Assembly (NCBI RefSeq): GCF_028596025.1 | Contig: NZ_CP117167.1 | Coordinates: forward strand, 682,001 to 746,000 | Origin: Mucilaginibacter jinjuensis | GTDB lineage: Bacteria > Bacteroidota > Bacteroidia > Sphingobacteriales > Sphingobacteriaceae | Length of the DNA: 64,000 bases | Direction of reading: 5' to 3' | Shown here: piece after piece, positions 49,553 through 59,745 of the stretch | Layout: each line of letters opens with the position of its first letter | How positions within the stretch are numbered: the stretch's first letter is position 1 | Program-made: the position numbers and the translations under genes | Notes under the pieces: model-generated | The model's input: only the letters and a program-made list of their open reading frames with translations | The model's database searches: none | What the model was told of the DNA's origin: nothing

Positions 49553-52327
49553 ATGAAAATCACAATTTCCACCCTGATTCTCTGCTTCCTGTGTTCCTTA
49601 AGTATAATGGCCCAAACGCCTTATGCGGTTAAAGGCATCGCGGCAGATAGTTCATCAAACCTAAAATTACATAACACATCTGTAGTAATTTTAAACGCTA
49701 AGGACTCTACCTTAAAAGCATTTACACGTGCAGGAACTGATGGTTCTTTTACTGTTAACGGGCTTGCTAAAGGCAAATATATTTTGCTGCTTACTTATCC
49801 CAACTATGCAGATTATGTAGAGAACTTTGCTTTAGATTCTGTAAACCATGAGCACAGTTTCGGTAATATCAATCTGCTTTTAAAGTCAAAACTACTGGCC
49901 GATGTTATTGTAAAAGGCAAAAAAGCTGCCATTAAAATTAAAGGCGATACGACAGAATTTAATGCCTCGAGTTACGAAATTCAGCCTAACTCGAAGGTTG
50001 AAGACCTGTTGAAACAGCTGCCCGGTATACAGGTAGATAAAGACGGAAAAATTACCGCCCAGGGCCAGACCGTAAACAAAGTATTGGTTGATGGCGAAGA
50101 GTTTTTTGGTGACGACCCAACGCTCGTTACCAAAAACATCCGTGCCGATATGGTTGATAAAGTGCAACTCTATGATAAGAAAAGCGACCAGGCTACCTTT
50201 ACCGGTATTGATGACGGGCAGAAGACAAAGACCCTCAACATTAAATTAAAGGCCGATAAAAAGAACGGAACTTTTGGTAAAGCAGATGCCGGTGTAGGTA
50301 CAGATGGTTATTACCAGGGACAATTATTGTACAATACTTTTAAAAATAAACTGAAGTTTTCGGCTTATGGCACAATCTCCAATACCAGTAAAACAGGTTT
50401 AAGCTGGGACGATAGCCAGAAACTTGGGGCATCAAACAATGTTGAGGCTTTTGATGGCGGGTTTTACGTTACCAATGATGATTTTAACAGCGGGGGATAT
50501 AACGGCGAAGGTTTACCTAAGACACGCTCTGGAGGTTTGCATTTTGATAATAAATGGAATGCGGACAAGGAATCGATCAACACCAATTATAAGGTGAGTT
50601 CGACAGATATTGAGGGTACTAAAAACATTCAGACGCAAAACAGCCTGCCAACAGGTACCATTAATACAAACAGCAATGAGCGCTTCAGCAACAACTCTTT
50701 GCGGCAAAAACTGGATGCCACTTACCAGGTTGCACTTGATACCACATCAAACTTAAAGCTCTCTGTTGATGGCACGAAGAAGGATCTTGATAATAAAAGC
50801 GATTTTGATGCCACCAGCTTAAGGGGTAATGATGTGATGCTGAATAAGCAGATCAGGTCCTTAACCAATAAAGGCGATCAGGATGTGCTTAATGCATCGG
50901 CCTTTTATACCAAAAAGTTTAAAAAGCCCAGTCGCACGTTATCTATCAATTTAACAGAGGCCTATAACAAAAGCGATACCCACGGCTATCTTAATTCTGA
51001 AATTGATTACTATAATGATCTGGGGCTGCAAGACAGTACCCAAAAGGTTAACCAGTTTAAAAAGAACGACGTAACAACTTCGGCATTTACCAGTAATATA
51101 GCTTATACCGAACCTTTCTCGAAATTTACATCCATTATTATTAACTATGGTATTGGCTTTAATAATAGCAATGCCGACAGAAGATCATACAACCAGGCTG
51201 GCAATGGTTTATATACCGACCTCGATTCAACCCTCAGTAACCATTACAAGTTTAACCAAACCATTAACCAGGGTGGTGCGGTATTCAACTATAAGAAAAA
51301 GAAAACCACCTTTAACTTTGGTACCAAAGTGGCCGCAGTAAGCTTTAACCAGTTGAATGAGTACAATGGCATAAACTTTAAACGCAGCTTTGTAAACTGG
51401 TTGCCCCAGGCGCTTTATCAATACAAATTTTCGCAGCAGGCAGGTATTTATTTAAACTATAACGGCCGTACCACGCAGCCAACCATCGATCAGATTAACC
51501 CGTTAAGGGTTAATACCGATCCGCTGAACATTACCCTGGGTAACCCGCTGCTTAAACCATCATTCCGCCATAGTTTTAGTGCTAATTATAACTCGTACAA
51601 AGTACTAAGCGATCAATATATTTATTTGGGCGGTAACTACTCATTTACTACCAGCGCCATTGTAAATAATACGGTTACAGACTCGGCCGGTAAAAGCACA
51701 TATCAGGCCATAAACCTGCCTAATAAAAGGCCGGCCAACTACTATTTATACGGTAATTATGGCCGCACGTTATTTGCTGGTATTAACGGGGGAATAAACA
51801 TTAATCTTAATGGCAACGACTCATATAATTATGTGAATAACATATTAAATGCATCAAAATCTCAAACCTATTCGGTAGCGCTTAACTTTCGTAAATACAA
51901 GGCCAAAAAATATAGTTTTTATTTTGGAGGAGGCCCCAATTATACCATCAGTAAAACATCATTACAGAGCCAGATCAATAACAATGGCCGCGGCTTTACA
52001 TCTTATGGTTATGTAGATCTGTATTTACCCGGCAAAATTCAGATCTCACCTAATGTTAATTACGAGTTTAGGGCCAAAACAGAAACCTTTAGTGATGATT
52101 ACCACCGTACCCTGCTGAATGCCACGATAAGTAAGGCCTTTCTTAAACAGGATAATTTGAAGTTTTCTATAACAGGGAATGATCTGCTAAACCAAAATAC
52201 CGGCTTTAACCGCTCGGCCTTTGGTAACCAGATTACCCAAACAACCTATACCACTATTAAAAGATATTTCATGTTCTCTATCACCTATGATTTTAATAAA
52301 ATGGGTGGCGGTGCACCTCAAAAATAA
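49553..52327 (+). CDS. Outer-membrane beta-barrel protein (TonB-receptor-like, PF14905 type)
   Basis: The protein has 924 residues. A signal peptide (ILCFLCSLSIMAQ) is followed by a carboxypeptidase-regulatory-like domain (about 22-110), a plug-like domain with VEDLLKQLPGIQVDKDGKIT and KVLVDGEEFFGDDPTLVTKN, and then a C-terminal barrel of about 700 residues. This is the OMP_b-brl_3 group. Seven bases separate it from the GLPGLI gene, a pairing that is common in Bacteroidota. Cargo unknown. Confidence 0.92.
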   Translation: MKITISTLILCFLCSLSIMAQTPYAVKGIAADSSSNLKLHNTSVVILNAKDSTLKAFTRAGTDGSFTVNGLAKGKYILLLTYPNYADYVENFALDSVNHEHSFGNINLLLKSKLLADVIVKGKKAAIKIKGDTTEFNASSYEIQPNSKVEDLLKQLPGIQVDKDGKITAQGQTVNKVLVDGEEFFGDDPTLVTKNIRADMVDKVQLYDKKSDQATFTGIDDGQKTKTLNIKLKADKKNGTFGKADAGVGTDGYYQGQLLYNTFKNKLKFSAYGTISNTSKTGLSWDDSQKLGASNNVEAFDGGFYVTNDDFNSGGYNGEGLPKTRSGGLHFDNKWNADKESINTNYKVSSTDIEGTKNIQTQNSLPTGTINTNSNERFSNNSLRQKLDATYQVALDTTSNLKLSVDGTKKDLDNKSDFDATSLRGNDVMLNKQIRSLTNKGDQDVLNASAFYTKKFKKPSRTLSINLTEAYNKSDTHGYLNSEIDYYNDLGLQDSTQKVNQFKKNDVTTSAFTSNIAYTEPFSKFTSIIINYGIGFNNSNADRRSYNQAGNGLYTDLDSTLSNHYKFNQTINQGGAVFNYKKKKTTFNFGTKVAAVSFNQLNEYNGINFKRSFVNWLPQALYQYKFSQQAGIYLNYNGRTTQPTIDQINPLRVNTDPLNITLGNPLLKPSFRHSFSANYNSYKVLSDQYIYLGGNYSFTTSAIVNNTVTDSAGKSTYQAINLPNKRPANYYLYGNYGRTLFAGINGGININLNGNDSYNYVNNILNASKSQTYSVALNFRKYKAKKYSFYFGGGPNYTISKTSLQSQINNNGRGFTSYGYVDLYLPGKIQISPNVNYEFRAKTETFSDDYHRTLLNATISKAFLKQDNLKFSITGNDLLNQNTGFNRSAFGNQITQTTYTTIKRYFMFSITYDFNKMGGGAPQK

Positions 52328-52334
52328 TTACAAG

Positions 52335-53093
52335 ATGAAAGTTACATTAACCATTATAGGCTTGCTGATAAGCCACCTTTTAATTGCCCAGGGCGTGCGC
52401 TTTACCACTGCCGGCATTATTGAGTTTGAAAAGAAAGTAAATATGTACGCAATACTGCAAAAGCGGGTAAATAAAGAAAATGAAAGCTTTTATGCACCAT
52501 ATATAGAAAGCTATAAAAAGAAAAATCCGCAATTTAAGATCTTAAAAAGCACGCTCAGCTTCTCGCAAAATAAAACATTGTTTACACCCATAGAAGATGA
52601 AACCGGTGGCACTTTTATGGGAAGCTACAGTAACCAGCCCAATACCATTTTTACCGATTTAGCCACCAAAAGCAGCACAATGCATAAAGAAGTATTTGAA
52701 CAGGCTTTTTTGGTGAAAGACAGCACCCGTAAAATAAACTGGAAATTCACCAGCGAAACCCGTGAGATAGCCGGATACACCTGTCGCCGTGCTAATGCAC
52801 TGGTAATGGATTCTATTTATGTGGTTGCATTTTATACCGATCAGATCCCTGTATCGGGCGGGCCGGAGACTTTTACCGGCTTACCGGGTATGATACTGGA
52901 GGTGGCTTTACCGCACGAAAATGTATCATGGATTGCCACCAAAGTAACTGATATGCCCGTTGCCGAAACTGCTTTAAAGGTACCCACAAAAGGGAAGCCT
53001 GTGAACAATAGGCAGTTAAAAACCACGCTCGAAGCCGCCTTGAAAGATTGGGGCGATTATGCGAAAGAAACATTTAAGGCGCTGCTGTTATAA
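52335..53093 (+). CDS. GLPGLI-family protein
   Basis: The protein has 252 residues, starting at 52335 (MKVTLTIIGLLISHLLIAQG), which opens a signal peptide; an in-frame upstream start at 52221 lies inside the barrel gene. The family motif reads FTGLPGMILEVALPHENVSW, preceded by REIAGYTCRRANAL. GLPGLI proteins are exported, uncharacterised, and usually next to a TonB-type barrel, as here. Confidence 0.93.
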   Translation: MKVTLTIIGLLISHLLIAQGVRFTTAGIIEFEKKVNMYAILQKRVNKENESFYAPYIESYKKKNPQFKILKSTLSFSQNKTLFTPIEDETGGTFMGSYSNQPNTIFTDLATKSSTMHKEVFEQAFLVKDSTRKINWKFTSETREIAGYTCRRANALVMDSIYVVAFYTDQIPVSGGPETFTGLPGMILEVALPHENVSWIATKVTDMPVAETALKVPTKGKPVNNRQLKTTLEAALKDWGDYAKETFKALLL

Positions 53094-53309
53094 TTTTTCG
53101 ATAGAATTATACACAAGCACTCCATTTTGATAATCCTACTATTTCAAAATGAAAAACAAAACGCAGGCTTTGTAAAGTGTTTGTCTAATTATAGGGCTTG
53201 TTTAAGGCCAATGTCTTAAAAATACAGCCCGCAGCATTTGTGGCATGTGTTTTGGATTATGTGTACCGTAAAGCGTAAAAACTTTACACCGACACATAAT
53301 TTTTTAGTA

Positions 53310-53498
53310 ATGATAGCATTTTACATAGCGCTTAAAGTAAGCGCTCTATTAGCGGTTATGATATTGCCGTTAATTGGTCCCTCAAAAAAGAAACAAATAC
53401 GCATCCCGGCACCAGCGTTAAGCCGTTTAGTTATAACCGAGAATGGTTACATGCATTACCTCAGCAATACTTCGGTTAAAGCACAGCCGGTTAGCTAA
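53310..53498 (+). CDS. Small membrane protein, hypothetical
   Basis: The protein has 62 residues, starting at 53310 (MIAFYIALKVSALLAVMILP). One N-terminal membrane helix is followed by a basic stretch (GPSKKKQIRI) and a short polar tail. The frame is open upstream to 53238, but that part looks non-coding. A terminator follows 20 bases after the stop, which supports real transcription. Function unknown; it lies just before the NtrC-type regulator of the Kdp locus. Confidence 0.5.
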   Translation: MIAFYIALKVSALLAVMILPLIGPSKKKQIRIPAPALSRLVITENGYMHYLSNTSVKAQPVS

Positions 53499-53518
53499 TT
53501 AAAAATTACCAAATTATA

Positions 53519-53543
53519 AAGCCTCTGTATCAGGGGCTTTTTT
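53519..53543 (+). terminator. Terminator after the small membrane gene
   Basis: GCCTCTG pairs with CAGGGGC (one G-T pair) around TAT, followed by six T. Confidence 0.75.
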
Positions 53544-53639
53544 CATTACGTTTATATTATTTAATTAGGATATTTGCACCGGAGTTTAAACACGTAAAAC
53601 GGTGCTTCATCACATCAATCCTACACCATATTTAAAGCA

Positions 53640-54974
53640 ATGCAACAAACAGTATTAATTATTGATGACGAAAAGAAGTTGTGCGGGTTGCTTGCGCGGA
53701 TTATTGAATTGGAGGGCTACAAAGCCCTGCAAGCCTATACCGGTAAAGAAGGCCTCAAGATACTGGCTAACGAAAACGTACAGGTTGTACTAAGCGATGT
53801 TAAACTGCCCGATGTTAATGGCGTTGAACTGGTAAAACAGATCAAAGAGAAAAAGCCCTTTGTTGAGGTAATCTGCCTCACCGCTTACGGCACCATTCAT
53901 GATGGTGTTTTAGCCATTAAAAACGGAGCTTTTGACTACATAACCAAAGGCGACGATAACGACAAAATTTTACCCCTGCTGGCCAAAGCAACCGAAAAAG
54001 CCAACCTGCAATACAAACTATATCAGATAGAAAACAAGGTTATCAGTCAGCATAGTTTCGAATCTATTATTGGTACTTCGCGCAGCATTAAAGATGCTGT
54101 GAGCCTGGCCCGCAAGGTTTCAACAACAGATACTACCGTATTATTAACCGGGGAAACTGGTACAGGTAAAGAAGTTTTCGCACAATCAATCCACTATAAC
54201 AGCAACCGTAAAAACAAAAGCTTTGTAGCAGTAAACTGCAGCGCCTTTGCACGTGATATTCTGGAGAGCGAATTATTCGGGCATAAGGCGGGTGCTTTTA
54301 CCGGTGCGCTGAAGGATAAAAAAGGGCTTGTTGAAGAAGCCGACGGCGGTACGCTTTTCCTCGATGAGATCGGCGAAATGAGCATCGATTTACAAGCCAA
54401 ATTGCTGCGCGTGCTCGAGTCGGGCGAGTTTATTAAGGTGGGCGATACCAAAACTCAAAAGGTAAATGCCCGCATTATAGCCGCCACTAACCGCGAACTA
54501 CAAGGCGAGATAAACAAAGGTCATTTTCGTGAGGATCTTTTCTATAGACTTTCTGTATTCACTATTCAGCTGCCATCGCTTAACCAGCGTAAAGAGGATA
54601 TCAAGCCGTTGGCCGAGCATTATCTCAAAGAGTTTTCGGACAAAACCAACCGTAACATTACCGGCTTCGATGCCAATTTTATTCCACGCTTGGAAACTTA
54701 CAGCTGGAAGGGAAACATCCGTGAGCTAAAGAACCTGATAGAACGTGCTGTAATTTTATGCGATGGCAATATACTAACAGTCGATCTATTACCGCTTGAT
54801 CATCGCCTGGAAGAAGAATCATCAGAAGCCGTATTTGAGATGGCTGTGATCGAAAAAAATCATATCCGTAAAATCCTTAACTATACCAAAGGCAACAAAA
54901 CCGAGGCTGCACGATTAATGAATATCGGCCTAACTACTCTTTACCGCAAAATAGAAGAGTATCATTTGGTATAA
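53640..54974 (+). CDS. Sigma-54-dependent response regulator (NtrC family) of the Kdp locus
   Basis: The protein has 444 residues. The receiver (1-115) has the acidic pair D9/D10, phospho-acceptor D53 (LSDVKLPD), T81 and K103. The AAA+ domain has Walker A GETGTGKE, the sigma-54-contact loop GAFTGA, Walker B GGTLFLDEI and an R-finger region. A Fis-type helix-turn-helix ends the protein (TEAARLMNIGLTTLYRKIEE). It should activate sigma-54 promoters when phosphorylated, probably by the kinase at 61991. It takes the place of the OmpR-type KdpE usually found with Kdp. Confidence 0.93.
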   Translation: MQQTVLIIDDEKKLCGLLARIIELEGYKALQAYTGKEGLKILANENVQVVLSDVKLPDVNGVELVKQIKEKKPFVEVICLTAYGTIHDGVLAIKNGAFDYITKGDDNDKILPLLAKATEKANLQYKLYQIENKVISQHSFESIIGTSRSIKDAVSLARKVSTTDTTVLLTGETGTGKEVFAQSIHYNSNRKNKSFVAVNCSAFARDILESELFGHKAGAFTGALKDKKGLVEEADGGTLFLDEIGEMSIDLQAKLLRVLESGEFIKVGDTKTQKVNARIIAATNRELQGEINKGHFREDLFYRLSVFTIQLPSLNQRKEDIKPLAEHYLKEFSDKTNRNITGFDANFIPRLETYSWKGNIRELKNLIERAVILCDGNILTVDLLPLDHRLEEESSEAVFEMAVIEKNHIRKILNYTKGNKTEAARLMNIGLTTLYRKIEEYHLV

Positions 54975-55029
54975 TATGGCTTGTATACCACTGCCGTAAT
55001 TATCATAACAGCGCACTCTTATGAAAAAC

Positions 55030-55055
55030 AACCCTTCCAAAATGGAAGGGTTTTC
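55030..55055 (+). terminator. Terminator after the NtrC-type regulator
   Basis: AACCCTTCCA pairs with TGGAAGGGTT around a short A loop, followed by TTC and more T residues. It separates the regulator from the kdp operon. Confidence 0.8.
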
Positions 55056-55175
55056 TTGTTTATGGCCAGGCTGTTTTCTTTTTTAAATTATGCAATTAGC
55101 TAATAATTAATAACTTATAACTGAAAGCTACCAACGTGGTACATCATTTGGCAATGTGTCAGAAACTAAAAAGAT

Positions 55176-55259
55176 ATGAATACGATCATCCTGTTTCTGG
55201 CCATACTGCTGTGCAGCTGGTTAATTTTTAAATCTATTGACTGGTTCGAAAAAATCTAA
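55176..55259 (+). CDS. 27-residue membrane microprotein ahead of KdpF
   Basis: The frame reads MNTIILFLAILLCSWLIFKS then IDWFEKI, followed by TAA. It is one hydrophobic helix with a short charged end. It lies 6 bases before the kdpF start and is on the same strand. The layout looks like a second Kdp-associated small subunit, but no such function is established. A chance short frame cannot be excluded. Confidence 0.5.
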   Translation: MNTIILFLAILLCSWLIFKSIDWFEKI

Positions 55260-55265
55260 AAGATC

Positions 55266-55343
55266 ATGATAGCCTTATTTGTTGTTTCCATCGCAGTTTT
55301 TGTATACATGGTATACGTGCTGCTTAAACCCGAAAAATTTTAA
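55266..55343 (+). CDS. kdpF: KdpF, small subunit of the K+-transporting ATPase
   Basis: The frame encodes 25 residues: MIALFVVSIAVFVYMVYVLL then KPEKF. A single membrane helix followed by LLKPEKF matches the KdpF family (usual end YxLLxPExF). KdpF stabilises the KdpFABC complex in the inner membrane. It ends 13 bases before kdpA. Confidence 0.85.
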   Translation: MIALFVVSIAVFVYMVYVLLKPEKF

Positions 55344-55356
55344 CCCTTAACCCGCA

Positions 55357-57075
55357 ATGAACACTGAACTATTTGGAATAGTAGCCTCGTTTGTAATCAC
55401 CCTGGTGATTGCCATTCCACTGGGCAAGTACCTGGCAAAAATGTTTGCCGGCGAAAAAGTCTGGACCGATTTTCTGAAACCGATTGAAACCGGAATTTTT
55501 AAGCTATCGGGCATCAACCCTAAAGAACCGATGAACTGGAAACAGTTTTTAAAAGCCATGATGACCATCAACATCCTGTGGTTGGTTTACGGTTTCTTTG
55601 TTTTAATATACCAGGATAAGCTGCCCCTTAACCCCGATGGTAACCCCGGCCAAAGCGCCGACCTGGCTTTTAACACCATTATCAGCTTCGTGGTAAACTG
55701 TAACTTACAGCATTACTCTGGCGAAACCGGTGCTACTTACCTTACCCAGCACTTTATATTTATGTTTCTGCACTTTACCAGTGCTGCAACAGGTATGGCT
55801 ACTGCGGTTGCCGTATTCAAAGCATTTAAAGATAAAACCACTACAGATCTGGGCAACTTCTGGGAGTTTTTTGTAAAATCAATTACCCGTGTGTTGCTGC
55901 CACTATCAATTGTGGTTGCCATTATATTAACTTTTAACGGTACGCCAAGCAGCTATGCAGGTAAAGACAAATTTATATCACTGCAAGGCGATACCGTAAA
56001 TGTATCACGCGGCCCTGCTGCTGCATTCATTGCCATAAAACACATCGGGACGAATGGTGGCGGTTGGTTTGGCGCCAACTCTGCCCACCCGCTCGAAAAC
56101 CCTAACTACTTAACCAACATGGTTGAGGTTATAGCGCAGGTAATATTGCCGGTTGCTATGGTATTGGCTTTCGGTTACTACATCCGCCGTAAAAAACTGG
56201 CCTGGATCATATTCGGGGTAATGACCACTGGTGTATTTATGCTGATGATCCCAACCCTAACCAGCGAATTGGGTGGTAACCCGCTCATCGCCAAAATGGG
56301 TGTAAGCCAGGTTACAGGTGCGATGGAAGGCAAAGAAGTACGTTTCGGCCCTACAGCTACCGCTTACTGGAGCACCATGACCACCGTAATTTCTACTGGT
56401 TCTGTAAACGGGATGCATGATAGCACCATGGCCCTAACCGGTTTATGGCAATTGCTGGCTATGATGATTAACTCGCTTTATGGTGGTTGCGGTGTTGGGG
56501 TGCTGAACTACTTCATCTACCTAATCATCGCCGTATTTATCTCTGGACTGATGGTTGGCCGTACACCTGAGTTTCTGGGCCACAAGGTTGAAGCTCGTGA
56601 AGTAAAGATCGCTGCGCTGATTACCCTGCTAAGTCCGTTCTTGATTTTGGCTGGTACTGCAATTTCCAGCTATGTGTTCACCAACCACCTGGGTGGCGAT
56701 TGGGCTGTTAAGCCATCAACCTGGTTAAATAATCCAGGCTATCACGGTTTTTCAGAGATGTTGTATGAATACACTTCATCAAATGCCAACAACGGTTCGG
56801 GTTTTGAAGGCTTGGGCGATGGTAATATCTTCTGGAATGTAACCACAGGTATAGTGCTCATCATGGGTAGGTTTCTGCCGATTATCGGTCCGGTTGCCAT
56901 TGCCGGGTTACTGGCTCAGAAGAAATACATCCCTGAAAGTGCCGGTACTTTAAAAATCGATACCAAAACTTTTGGACTGATGACCTTTGCCGTAATCATC
57001 GTATTAAACGCCTTATCATACTTCCCTGCACTCGCTTTAGGCCCGTTGGCAGAATACTTCTCAATGCTTAAATAA
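55357..57075 (+). CDS. kdpA: KdpA, K+-binding channel-like subunit
   Basis: The protein has 572 residues. About ten membrane helices carry the repeated selectivity-filter-like loops of Kdp[43 protein letters not shown] and [12 protein letters not shown]. It binds and passes potassium in the inner-membrane KdpFABC pump. The length is slightly greater than the Escherichia coli protein. Two bases separate it from kdpB. Confidence 0.97.
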   Translation: MNTELFGIVASFVITLVIAIPLGKYLAKMFAGEKVWTDFLKPIETGIFKLSGINPKEPMNWKQFLKAMMTINILWLVYGFFVLIYQDKLPLNPDGNPGQSADLAFNTIISFVVNCNLQHYSGETGATYLTQHFIFMFLHFTSAATGMATAVAVFKAFKDKTTTDLGNFWEFFVKSITRVLLPLSIVVAIILTFNGTPSSYAGKDKFISLQGDTVNVSRGPAAAFIAIKHIGTNGGGWFGANSAHPLENPNYLTNMVEVIAQVILPVAMVLAFGYYIRRKKLAWIIFGVMTTGVFMLMIPTLTSELGGNPLIAKMGVSQVTGAMEGKEVRFGPTATAYWSTMTTVISTGSVNGMHDSTMALTGLWQLLAMMINSLYGGCGVGVLNYFIYLIIAVFISGLMVGRTPEFLGHKVEAREVKIAALITLLSPFLILAGTAISSYVFTNHLGGDWAVKPSTWLNNPGYHGFSEMLYEYTSSNANNGSGFEGLGDGNIFWNVTTGIVLIMGRFLPIIGPVAIAGLLAQKKYIPESAGTLKIDTKTFGLMTFAVIIVLNALSYFPALALGPLAEYFSMLK

Positions 57076-57077
57076 CA

Positions 57078-59105
57078 ATGAAAAATCAATCAAATAAATT
57101 ATTTGAGCCTGCCCTGGTGCAGACTGCATTAAAAGAATCTTTCATAAAACTTGATCCTCGCGCCATGGTGCGCAACCCGGTAATGTTTACCGTGGAGATT
57201 GGTACCATTGTGATGATCCCGGTTACTATATACAGCCTTTCACACCATGGTCAGGGTTCGTTCGCTTATAACTTCGCGATATTTCTGATCCTGTTTTTAA
57301 CCGTACTGTTCGCCAATTTTGCCGAGGCCATTGCCGAAGCACGCGGTAAAGCACAGGCCGACAGTTTACGTAAAACCCGTGAGGAAACACCGGCCAAAGT
57401 GGTAATGAGCGATGGCAGTATTGTAACCAAATCATCGAGCGAATTACGTAAAGGTGATGTGTTTGTGTGCGAAACAGGTGACACCATCCCAACCGATGGC
57501 GAGATCATTGAAGGTATAGCTACCATTGATGAATCGGCCATTACAGGTGAATCGGCCCCGGTTATCCGTGAATCGGGTGGCGATAAATCATCGGTTACTG
57601 GTGGTACCAAGGTATTATCAGACGAGATCAAAGTTTTGGTAACCACCCAACCAGGCGAAAGCTTCCTGGATAAAATGATTGCCCTGGTAGAAGGAGCATC
57701 TCGCCAGAAAACACCTAACGAAATTGCGCTGACTATCCTGCTGGCAAGTTTCACCCTGGTGTTCATCATCGTATGTATCACCCTGAAACCATTTGCAGAT
57801 TATGCCAATACGCCTATCACTATCGCGGCATTGATCTCTTTGTTCGTATGTCTAATCCCAACAACTATTGGCGGTCTGCTATCAGCCATTGGTATTGCCG
57901 GGATGGACAGGGCTTTGCGTGCCAACGTAATCACCAAATCTGGTAAAGCGGTTGAAACTGCAGGCGACATCGACGTATTGTTGCTGGATAAAACCGGAAC
58001 CATCACCATTGGTAACCGTAAAGCTACTCAGTTTTGGCCTGCAGCGTCTGTTGGACCGGATGATTTGATCACTGCCTGTGTACTCTCATCGCTGGCTGAT
58101 GAAACTCCAGAGGGTAAATCGATCATCGAACTGGCATCGCATCATTTTGAATTGCCGACTGCACCTGCAGGTTCGGAGTTCGTGAAGTTTACTGCCGAGA
58201 CCCGTTCAAGCGGTATTAATACGCCGCAAGGCTTACGCATCCGTAAAGGCGCTTTTGATTCTATCCGTAACATCGCCCAAAAGGCAGGCAACCCTTTCCC
58301 TGAGGAAGTGGAGGAACGTGTGAAGATCATTTCTTCAAATGGTGGTACGCCGCTGGTGGTATCGCAAAATGAAGTGATTCTGGGTGTGATTGAACTACAG
58401 GATATTATTAAAACCGGCATCTCTGAGCGTTTTGAGCGCCTGCGTAAAATGGGTGTGAAAACGGTAATGGTGACTGGTGATAACCCATTAACTGCCAAAT
58501 TTATTGCAGAAAAAGCGGGTGTGGACGATTTTATTGCCGAGGCCAAGCCCGAAGACAAAATGAACTACATTAAAGCCGAGCAAAATACCGGCAAGCTGGT
58601 AGCCATGATGGGCGACGGTACAAACGATGCCCCCGCATTGGCCCAGGCCGATGTTGGTGTAGCCATGAACAGCGGTACCCAGGCCGCTAAAGAAGCAGGT
58701 AACATGGTGGATCTGGATAACGACCCAACCAAGCTGATCGAAATTGTTGAAATCGGTAAGCAATTGCTGATCACTCGCGGTACACTCACCACGTTCTCTA
58801 TCGCGAATGATGTGGCCAAATACTTCGCCATCGTGCCTGCACTGTTTATCGCTTCAATCCCGGCATTGCAAAGCATCAATATCATGAAACTGCACAGCCC
58901 CGAGTCGGCTATATTATCAGCGGTAATATTTAACGCCATTATTATCCCGATGCTGATACCATTGGCATTGAAAGGTGTAGAGTACAAACCAATTGGGGCC
59001 AGTGCGCTGTTACGCCGCAACTTGCTCCTGTATGGCGTAGGTGGTGTAATTGCACCATTTATCGGTATCAAATTAATTGATTTGGTAGTAGGCTTAATGT
59101 TCTAA
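57078..59105 (+). CDS. kdpB: KdpB, P-type ATPase subunit
   Basis: The protein has 675 residues. Signature motifs are TGES ([13 protein letters not shown]), the phosphorylation motif DKTGT with Asp304, the hinge [20 protein letters not shown] and an N-domain with FTAETRSSG. It hydrolyses ATP to drive potassium uptake through KdpA. The start is close behind kdpA, as expected in the operon. Confidence 0.97.
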   Translation: MKNQSNKLFEPALVQTALKESFIKLDPRAMVRNPVMFTVEIGTIVMIPVTIYSLSHHGQGSFAYNFAIFLILFLTVLFANFAEAIAEARGKAQADSLRKTREETPAKVVMSDGSIVTKSSSELRKGDVFVCETGDTIPTDGEIIEGIATIDESAITGESAPVIRESGGDKSSVTGGTKVLSDEIKVLVTTQPGESFLDKMIALVEGASRQKTPNEIALTILLASFTLVFIIVCITLKPFADYANTPITIAALISLFVCLIPTTIGGLLSAIGIAGMDRALRANVITKSGKAVETAGDIDVLLLDKTGTITIGNRKATQFWPAASVGPDDLITACVLSSLADETPEGKSIIELASHHFELPTAPAGSEFVKFTAETRSSGINTPQGLRIRKGAFDSIRNIAQKAGNPFPEEVEERVKIISSNGGTPLVVSQNEVILGVIELQDIIKTGISERFERLRKMGVKTVMVTGDNPLTAKFIAEKAGVDDFIAEAKPEDKMNYIKAEQNTGKLVAMMGDGTNDAPALAQADVGVAMNSGTQAAKEAGNMVDLDNDPTKLIEIVEIGKQLLITRGTLTTFSIANDVAKYFAIVPALFIASIPALQSINIMKLHSPESAILSAVIFNAIIIPMLIPLALKGVEYKPIGASALLRRNLLLYGVGGVIAPFIGIKLIDLVVGLMF

Positions 59106-59127
59106 TAAAGTTTAAAGAATAGAAATC

Positions 59128-59691
59128 ATGAAAAAGTTCATTATACAATCCATCAGGTTAACATTAGTACTTACAGTACTGTTATGTGTGATATACCCAC
59201 TGGGCATTATGCTTATCGGCAAAGCATCAAAGGGGGCCGGCAACGGCGAAACTATTGTAGTAAATGGCAAAGTGGTTGGTTATGCAAACATCGGCCAAAG
59301 CTTTACAAAACCTCAATATTTCTGGGGAAGGCCATCTGCTGTGGCTTATAACGCAGCAGGTTCGGCAGGTTCAAACAAAGGCCCAAGTAACCCGGACTAT
59401 TTAAAGGATGTAAGCAACCGTATTGATACCCTGCTTAAATATCATCCATACCTAAAACGCAGCGATATCCCTGCCGATCTGGTTACTGCTTCAGGAAGCG
59501 GCCTTGATCCGGATATTTCTCCTGATGCTGCCAAAATTCAGGTAGAACGTGTGGCCAAATACCGCAAACTCGACGAAAATAAAGTAGCTGCCTTATTAAG
59601 CAACAATATCGAGAAACCACTTTGGGGCGTATTCGGTCCATCAAAAGTAAATGTGCTGAAATTGAACATCGCGCTCGACCAATTAAAATAA
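59128..59691 (+). CDS. kdpC: KdpC, accessory subunit of the K+-transporting ATPase
   Basis: The protein has 187 residues. One N-terminal membrane helix (10-29) is followed by a periplasmic domain. Family motifs are GQSFTKPQYFWGRPSA and SGSGLDPDISPDAAKIQVER. KdpC stabilises the pump complex. A perfect 8-bp hairpin follows 10 bases after the stop codon. Confidence 0.96.
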   Translation: MKKFIIQSIRLTLVLTVLLCVIYPLGIMLIGKASKGAGNGETIVVNGKVVGYANIGQSFTKPQYFWGRPSAVAYNAAGSAGSNKGPSNPDYLKDVSNRIDTLLKYHPYLKRSDIPADLVTASGSGLDPDISPDAAKIQVERVAKYRKLDENKVAALLSNNIEKPLWGVFGPSKVNVLKLNIALDQLK

Positions 59692-59701
59692 CACGTCTAA
59701 C

Positions 59702-59733
59702 CACTGCGGTGCTGCACCAACAGTGCCGCAGTG
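59702..59733 (+). other. Intercistronic hairpin between kdpC and the porin gene
   Basis: CACTGCGG and CCGCAGTG form a perfect 8-bp stem with a 16-base loop. There is no long T run, so it may be an RNA-processing or partial-termination site that lowers expression of the downstream genes. Confidence 0.5.
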
Positions 59734-59745
59734 TTAAAATACAAA

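Noticed and set aside
52221-52334. Upstream start of the GLPGLI gene
   Set aside because: It lies inside the beta-barrel coding region; the start at 52335 gives a proper signal peptide.
55148-55160. Sigma-54 promoter (TTGGCAATGTGTC) before kdpF
   Set aside because: The -12 half is absent at the required spacing and the site would place the transcript start at the microprotein start codon.
57266-57781. 171-residue minus-strand open frame inside kdpB
   Set aside because: It is a shadow of the well-supported KdpB frame, Ser/Val/Ile-rich with no recognisable motif.
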